This document shows positions 19,860-24,089 of a stretch of DNA of 24,089 bases, piece by piece. Each line of letters begins with the position of its first letter. Positions within the stretch are counted from its first letter, which is position 1. The position numbers and the translations under genes are program-made. The notes beneath the pieces are model-generated. The model searched no databases and was not told the origin of the DNA. It saw nothing but the letters and a program-made list of their open reading frames with translations. Source of the DNA: JBOHRE01 sp050732635 (GTDB lineage: Bacteria > Gemmatimonadota > Gemmatimonadetes > Longimicrobiales > RSA9); the NCBI GenBank assembly GCA_050732635.1, contig JBOHRE010000052.1:1-24089 (forward strand), in the 5' to 3' direction.

Positions 19860-21659
19860 TCAGCGAGTCAGAGCAATTCTTTGAACGGCTGAGGACGCGA
19901 AGAACGCGGAGGTGGATCCCAGTGAGCACTCTGCGATCTCTGCGAGCTCAGCGGTAAATGTACTATGCGGAGCCGCGGACGTCGCCAGCCCCGACGCGGG
20001 CCGAACCGCCGAGGCGCTCAGCTGCGCGAGCAGCTTCAGCGCGACGCCGTTGGTCCAGCCGAAGCCGTCCTGCGTCGGGTACTCGCCGCCGCCGGCGCCG
20101 CGACTGAGGTCCATCACATCGTACTTCTCCATCATCCGTCCGGTCGCCTGGAAGGTGCGACGGTTCAGCGCCAGCCAGCGCTCGCTGGCGGTGTCCGCCA
20201 GAGCGGCACTTCCGTAGCGGCGCACGCCCTCGATCGCCAGCCATTGCAGCGGCGGCCAGCCGTTGGGCGCGTCCCACTGCTGGCCGGAGACGATGCGGGT
20301 GGTGACGAAGCCGCCGGGCTGCAGGAAGTCGCGGTGGAGCCGCGCGGCGACGGCGCGCCCCTGTTCCGGCGTCGCCAGCCCGAAGTACAATGGCGCGGCT
20401 GCGGCCAGCGTCGGGCGGTCCCTGACGCGCTCGTCGGTGCGCCAGCGGACATCGTAGAAGAAACCGTCGGCCGGGTCGTAGGCCGCGGCGAGCAATGCGT
20501 CGCGGCGGGCGTCGGCGGCGCGCGCGAAGCGCTCGGCGGCGTCGGCGTCGCCATCACGACCGCGGAAGCGCCGCAGCGCCGCGATCGTCCGCTCCGCGTG
20601 ATAGAGCAGGCTGTTCAGGTCGACAGGGATCAGCTCGGTGGTCTCCAGCGAGCGCAGGTCCGCCGGGTCACGCATCCAGCGACTGGAGAAGTCCCAGCCG
20701 CTTTCGGCCGCGGCCCGCACGTTCCGGTAGAACTCGGTGCGCCGCGCCGCCGGCAACACCTGCGCGAGCTGGTAGTCCGGGCGGTACGACTCCGGCCGGG
20801 GCTCAGGGAGGTCATCCCAGTAGCGGTTCAGAACCGCGCCGTCGCGCAGCCTGACCACGCGCCGGTACGCCGCGCCCCGCGGCAGCTCGTGCGTGCCGTC
20901 CATCCAGAATGCGTGCTCCGCCTCCAGTGCATCCAGGTAGCGCACGGCCTCCGTAGTGTCTGTCGCAGCCGCGTACAGGCCGACCATGGCGGCAAAGTAC
21001 GGGGGCTGGCTGCGGCTCAGATAATACGTCCGGTTGCCGTTCGGGATGTGGCCGGCAGTGCGCACGAGGTGGGCGAAGTTGTCGAGCATGCTGCGCACCA
21101 GGTCGGTGCGACCGCTCTCGATCAGACCGAGCATCGTGAAATACGAGTCCCAGTAGTAGACCTCGCGGAAGCGGCCACCCGGCACGACGTACGGATGCGG
21201 CAGCGGAATCAGCGAGGAGTGCACGCTCGCTGTGTCCGCGGGCCGGGTCAGCACGGGCCAGAGCGCGCGGATGTGCGCCTGCATGCCGCGCGAGGTGTCA
21301 GCGGCGAATCCCTCACCGACCGGCCGCGGCAGCTCGAAGTGGTCGTGCACGAAGGCGTCGAGGCTGAACTCCGGCAGCTCGTGCGTTGCGGCATACCGCA
21401 CCAGGATCTCCGGCGGCGGCTTCAGCGGCCGCGCATCCACGAACGTCTTCGAGTCGTCGAACAGCCCCGACAGCTGCACCGCGTGAAACAGCGGTCCGAG
21501 GTCGCGCGACGGCTCATATGCCGGGGCCGGCGCGGGAGTCGCGGGGGCGACCGCGACAGGCGCACCGCCACAGGCTCCCGCGAAGAGGACTACGGCCGCG
21601 ATTGCGACCGTGTAGGAACGGAGATAAGGGAGATATCGGGATCGACGGGATCGCTTCAT
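19860..21659 (-). CDS. treA: GH37 trehalase, lipoprotein-type
   Basis: 599 residues from the ATG at 21659. The N-terminus has a lipobox (LFAGAC, Cys30), so export and lipid anchoring are likely. Trehalase signature 1 is at 160-173 (PGGRFREVYYWDSYF) and signature 2 is QWDAPNGWPPLQW. By comparison with E. coli TreA the catalytic acid is the Asp in ESGWDFSSRW and the base the Glu in MMEKYD. It hydrolyses trehalose to two glucose units in the periplasm. It follows the symporter gene by 43 bp and precedes two AhpD-fold genes. The last 33 residues or so (from TFTAELAEIAE) are not trehalase: they are encoded by an intergenic-type repeat (19886-19954) that seems to have replaced the original stop. 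Confidence 0.93.
   Translation of the reverse strand: MKRSRRSRYLPYLRSYTVAIAAVVLFAGACGGAPVAVAPATPAPAPAYEPSRDLGPLFHAVQLSGLFDDSKTFVDARPLKPPPEILVRYAATHELPEFSLDAFVHDHFELPRPVGEGFAADTSRGMQAHIRALWPVLTRPADTASVHSSLIPLPHPYVVPGGRFREVYYWDSYFTMLGLIESGRTDLVRSMLDNFAHLVRTAGHIPNGNRTYYLSRSQPPYFAAMVGLYAAATDTTEAVRYLDALEAEHAFWMDGTHELPRGAAYRRVVRLRDGAVLNRYWDDLPEPRPESYRPDYQLAQVLPAARRTEFYRNVRAAAESGWDFSSRWMRDPADLRSLETTELIPVDLNSLLYHAERTIAALRRFRGRDGDADAAERFARAADARRDALLAAAYDPADGFFYDVRWRTDERVRDRPTLAAAAPLYFGLATPEQGRAVAARLHRDFLQPGGFVTTRIVSGQQWDAPNGWPPLQWLAIEGVRRYGSAALADTASERWLALNRRTFQATGRMMEKYDVMDLSRGAGGGEYPTQDGFGWTNGVALKLLAQLSASAVRPASGLATSAAPHSTFTAELAEIAECSLGSTSAFFASSAVQRIALTR
19886..19954. repeat. Palindromic intergenic-type repeat fused to the trehalase 3' end
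   Basis: Arms 19886-19911 and 19929-19954 are complementary at 19 of 26 positions, with a 17-nt spacer. The left arm reads like CTGAGGACGCGAAGAACGCG and the right like CTCTGCGATCTCTGCGAGCT. Sequences of this style are common as dispersed repeats in high-GC bacteria, as far as I remember. It is read through by trehalase. Confidence 0.55.
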
Positions 21660-21702
21660 GCCGCCTCGATCCGCCGGAAATCCGCGAGCTCCTCGGCCGC
21701 GA

Positions 21703-23325
21703 TCACGAGAAGAACAGCCACAGCCCGATGACGCAGGCGACCAGGAGCAGACTCAGGATGATGTCCGTATGGCGCGAGCGAGCCGATGCCTGCGCCAGGA
21801 TGACCGGGGTGGTCGTCGCCCACGTCAGCTCGGCCACCTTGAGCGCCGGTGGCGGCGGTGTCAGCAAACTGACCAGCACCAAGACCGCCGTGCAGATGGC
21901 GAACAGAATCGCCGCGAAATGCAGGAAGTTGATGTCGGCGTAGGTGAACAACAAGCCCTCCAGCGCCCCCTTGTTGAGCTCTGCGATGAGGCGTCCCATG
22001 CCCAGCACGAACCCCGTGATGAGCGCCGCCATCGCGCCGGCGGCATTGACACGCTGCCAGAAGACGCCGATCAGGAACACCGCCGCGATCGGTGGCGCGA
22101 TGTACGCCTGCACGCTCTGCAGGTACGTGTAGAGCTGCCCGGAGATGAGCTCCATCAAGGGGATCCAGAGCAGGCCGAGACCCACCAGGATCGCGGTCGT
22201 GGACTGACCGACCAACACGAGCTGCCGCTCGGACGCAGCCGGCCGGATCTTCTTGTACACGTCCAGCGTGACGAGCGACGAGGTCGAGTTGAAGACGGAG
22301 GACAGCGAGCTCATCAATGCGGCCAACAGGCCGGCGACGACCAGGCCGCGCAGGCCGATCGGCAGCAGCGTGCCGACGAGCGTCGGCAGCGCCTGGTCGG
22401 GCGCAGCGAGCTGCAGGCGGCCCTGCTGCGCGAGGGCGTAGGCGATCACGCCCGGGATCACGAAGATGAAGAGCGGCAGCAGCTTCAGGAATCCGGCGAA
22501 GATCGTACCGCGACGCGCGTGGGTCTGGTCGTGAGCGGCGAGGACGCGCTGCACGATGAACTGGTCGGTACACCAGTACCATACACCGAGGATCGGCGCG
22601 CCCAACACGATGCCGGTCCAGGGGAAGTCGGGGTGTGACACTGGCTGCCAGACGTCGAGGAACGACGGGCCGACGGTATCCGTCAAGGCATCCCAACCAC
22701 CGACGGCGGAGAGGCCGATCATGGTCACGGCCAGAGCGCCGCCGATCAGCACGAACATCTGCAGCAGATCGGTATAGAGCACGGCGCGCAGGCCGCCGAA
22801 GATCGTGTAGATTCCGGTGATCACGACGACGACGAGCGCGCCGGTCCAGAAGTCGATCCCCATCAGCGCCTCGAAGACGATGCCGCCGGCCGCGATGGTG
22901 ACCGAGATCTTGGTGAGCACGTAGCCGATGATCGAGATCACGGCGAGGTACCAGCGTGCGCCTGCGGAGTATCGGCGCTCGAGGAACTCCGGCATGGTGA
23001 AGACGCCGCTCGACAGGTAGAACGGGACGAACAACCAGCCGAGCAGGAGCAGGATCAGTGACGCCAGGATCTCGAACTGTGCCACGGCCACGCCGCTCGC
23101 GGCGCCGGTCCCCGCCAGGCCGACCAGGTGCTCGGAGCCGATGTTGGACGCGAACAGCGAGCCGCCGACAATGAACCAGCCGGCATCCCGCCCTGCCAGG
23201 AAGTAGTCCGTGGAGGTGCCGCGATTCACGCGCTCGCGGAGCGTCGCCCAGATCGCGACGCCGAACACCAGCAGGAAGTAAGCGGCGATGATCACCCAGT
23301 CCAGCGTCGCAAGGAAGCCGACCAC
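21703..23325 (-). CDS. Sodium/solute symporter (SSS family, sugar type)
   Basis: 540 residues from the GTG at 23325, preceded by AGAGGTGG; the in-frame ATG at 23439 would add 38 hydrophilic residues unlike this family. About 14 membrane segments are visible, beginning LDWVIIAAYFLLVFGVAIWA. SSS landmarks include STDYFLAGRDAGWFIVGGSL, SNIGSEHLVGLAG, FTMPEFLERRYS, the FGGLRAVLYTDLLQM segment and the Na-site-like SSLSSVFNSTSSL. The SEHLVG and WYWCTDQFIVQRVL patterns are those of SGLT-like sugar symporters. Uptake of glucose released by the downstream trehalase is the natural reading. It is the first gene of the operon symporter-trehalase-AhpD-AhpD(Sec). Confidence 0.9.
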   Translation of the reverse strand: MVGFLATLDWVIIAAYFLLVFGVAIWATLRERVNRGTSTDYFLAGRDAGWFIVGGSLFASNIGSEHLVGLAGTGAASGVAVAQFEILASLILLLLGWLFVPFYLSSGVFTMPEFLERRYSAGARWYLAVISIIGYVLTKISVTIAAGGIVFEALMGIDFWTGALVVVVITGIYTIFGGLRAVLYTDLLQMFVLIGGALAVTMIGLSAVGGWDALTDTVGPSFLDVWQPVSHPDFPWTGIVLGAPILGVWYWCTDQFIVQRVLAAHDQTHARRGTIFAGFLKLLPLFIFVIPGVIAYALAQQGRLQLAAPDQALPTLVGTLLPIGLRGLVVAGLLAALMSSLSSVFNSTSSLVTLDVYKKIRPAASERQLVLVGQSTTAILVGLGLLWIPLMELISGQLYTYLQSVQAYIAPPIAAVFLIGVFWQRVNAAGAMAALITGFVLGMGRLIAELNKGALEGLLFTYADINFLHFAAILFAICTAVLVLVSLLTPPPPALKVAELTWATTTPVILAQASARSRHTDIILSLLLVACVIGLWLFFS

Positions 23326-23407
23326 GCGCCACCTCTTCGTGAATGGGGAATTGTCGGGCGGATCCCACGATCGTGGGAACGGGCCTTCGGGCCCGGAGAA
23401 CCGCCCA

Positions 23408-23436
23408 AGTATATGCGGATGGGCAGGGTCCCGAAA
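23408..23436 (-). promoter_or_regulatory. Putative promoter of the symporter-trehalase operon
   Basis: On the - strand: TTTCGG (23436 to 23431), 17-nt spacer, TATACT (23413 to 23408). It lies in the 189-bp divergent gap with the TPR gene. The -35 box is poor, so the call is tentative. Confidence 0.3.
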
Positions 23437-23514
23437 CACTTTTCGAGCCCGGCGGCCGTTGACCGAGCCAGCCGACGCCCTCTACGTTCGAGCGTGGCTA
23501 GCCATGATGTTCCG

Positions 23515-24089
23515 ATGAGATCCGCCCGGCGTCCAGCGCTGCTGTTGCTGGCGCTGATCGGCGCCGCATGCGAGCGTACCGGCTTGCCCGACCCCTCCTC
23601 GGCCGAGTACGCCGAAACGGTCAGGGCCTTCCATACCGGCGTGGCTGCCGTTCAGGTTGGCGAGAGCGGCGTCGCAGAGGCGTCGTTCCGGCGCGTGACG
23701 GAGCGCGCGCCGGGGGAACCGGCCGGCTGGGCGGATCTGGGACTGGTCGCGCTGCTGCGGAACCAGCCGGACACTGCCGCGCAGCGCCTGCGCGAGGCGC
23801 AGTCGCTGGCGCCCGACCACCCTCGCATCCGGGTGCTCGCGGCGCTCGTCGCGCGTGAGCGTGGCGAGCTCGACGCGGCTGCCGACCAGCTCCGCCGTGC
23901 GGTCGAGCTCGACCCTGCGGACCTGAAAGCGGTCTACCTGCTCGCGCACGTCGTCGAGCAGCAGGACCGTCCCGGCAGCGTGGTCGAGGCGCGGCAGCTC
24001 ATCGACGGGATTCTGGCGACGCGGCCGGGCAATCTGCAGGCGCTGCTCGAGCGCGCGCGCCTCGCCGCCAAAGGCGGCGACCGCGGGGT
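23515..24089 (+). CDS. TPR lipoprotein (cut by window end)
   Basis: 191 residues visible from the ATG at 23515; the frame is open at the window end. The N-terminus is a lipoprotein signal (ALLLLALIGAAC, Cys19). From residue 35 on, helical TPR units are seen, for example GWADLGLVALLRNQPDTAAQ and LAALVARERGELDAAADQLR, then KAVYLLAHVVEQQDRPGS. TPR proteins mediate protein-protein contacts; the visible part carries no catalytic domain, which may follow outside the window. It is divergent from the symporter operon. Confidence 0.75.
   Translation, partial: MRSARRPALLLLALIGAACERTGLPDPSSAEYAETVRAFHTGVAAVQVGESGVAEASFRRVTERAPGEPAGWADLGLVALLRNQPDTAAQRLREAQSLAPDHPRIRVLAALVARERGELDAAADQLRRAVELDPADLKAVYLLAHVVEQQDRPGSVVEARQLIDGILATRPGNLQALLERARLAAKGGDRG

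Noticed and set aside
19965..21731. 588-residue + strand ORF opposite trehalase
   Set aside because: Antisense shadow produced by GC-rich codon use; trehalase on the other strand has all family signatures.
1..24089. CRISPR array
   Set aside because: No series of regularly spaced direct repeats was seen; the repeats present are palindromes, dispersed copies or a 12-bp tandem duplication in a gene.

Overview
The window is high-GC bacterial DNA with strong G/C bias at third codon positions. A Gemmatimonadota-like host is plausible from the overall style, but no ribosomal or housekeeping gene proves it. It falls into two parts, joined at a tRNA-Arg 3' end near 10439-10481.

Part 1 (1 to about 10480) is the right-hand part of an integrated mobile element; its left end lies outside the window. 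The + strand carries a tightly overlapping replication and packaging block: the C-terminal part of a DUF3987 protein, a TubC-like/zinc-ribbon protein, a CHC2 zinc-finger primase fragment, an excisionase-type HTH protein, two unknown proteins, a terminase small subunit (TerS) and a 65-residue protein. No large terminase, portal, capsid or tail gene is seen intact. Next is a scar (5178-5627) made of an integrase tail, a phage-gene fragment and a TerS-like tail. On the - strand follow an SSB, a double zinc-ribbon protein, a full tyrosine integrase and a small phage-type protein. A divergent promoter/operator separates these from a small HTH regulator. The right end carries a STAS-like/HATPase protein convergent with a DUF4325 protein, the two sharing a bifunctional terminator, then about 800 bp of inverted repeats and decayed reading frames up to the attR-like tRNA fragment. 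Primase functions, own TerS and integrase without TerL fit a phage satellite or a decayed composite prophage.

Part 2 (10482-24089) is chromosomal. Two copies of a roughly 180-bp MITE-like repeat (10648-10830, 13825-14004) flank a BNR-repeat protein and a thioredoxin-like/beta-propeller protein. Then comes an alpha-glucoside/trehalose locus: DUF1207 protein, SLC45-like MFS transporter, secreted GH13 enzyme, lipoprotein-type GH37 trehalase and an SSS sodium/solute symporter. Interleaved are three AhpD-fold (carboxymuconolactone decarboxylase-like) genes. Two of them have an in-frame TGA exactly at the second Cys of the catalytic CxxC, each followed at identical spacing by a hairpin with a GGUC loop. 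I read both as selenoproteins (CxxU) that ordinary gene calling would split in two. The window ends in the start of a TPR lipoprotein.

The strongest findings are the twin AhpD-like selenoprotein genes tied to a sugar operon, the satellite-like element, the 27-bp palindrome inside a reading frame, the convergent HATPase/DUF4325 module, and the MITE-like repeats.
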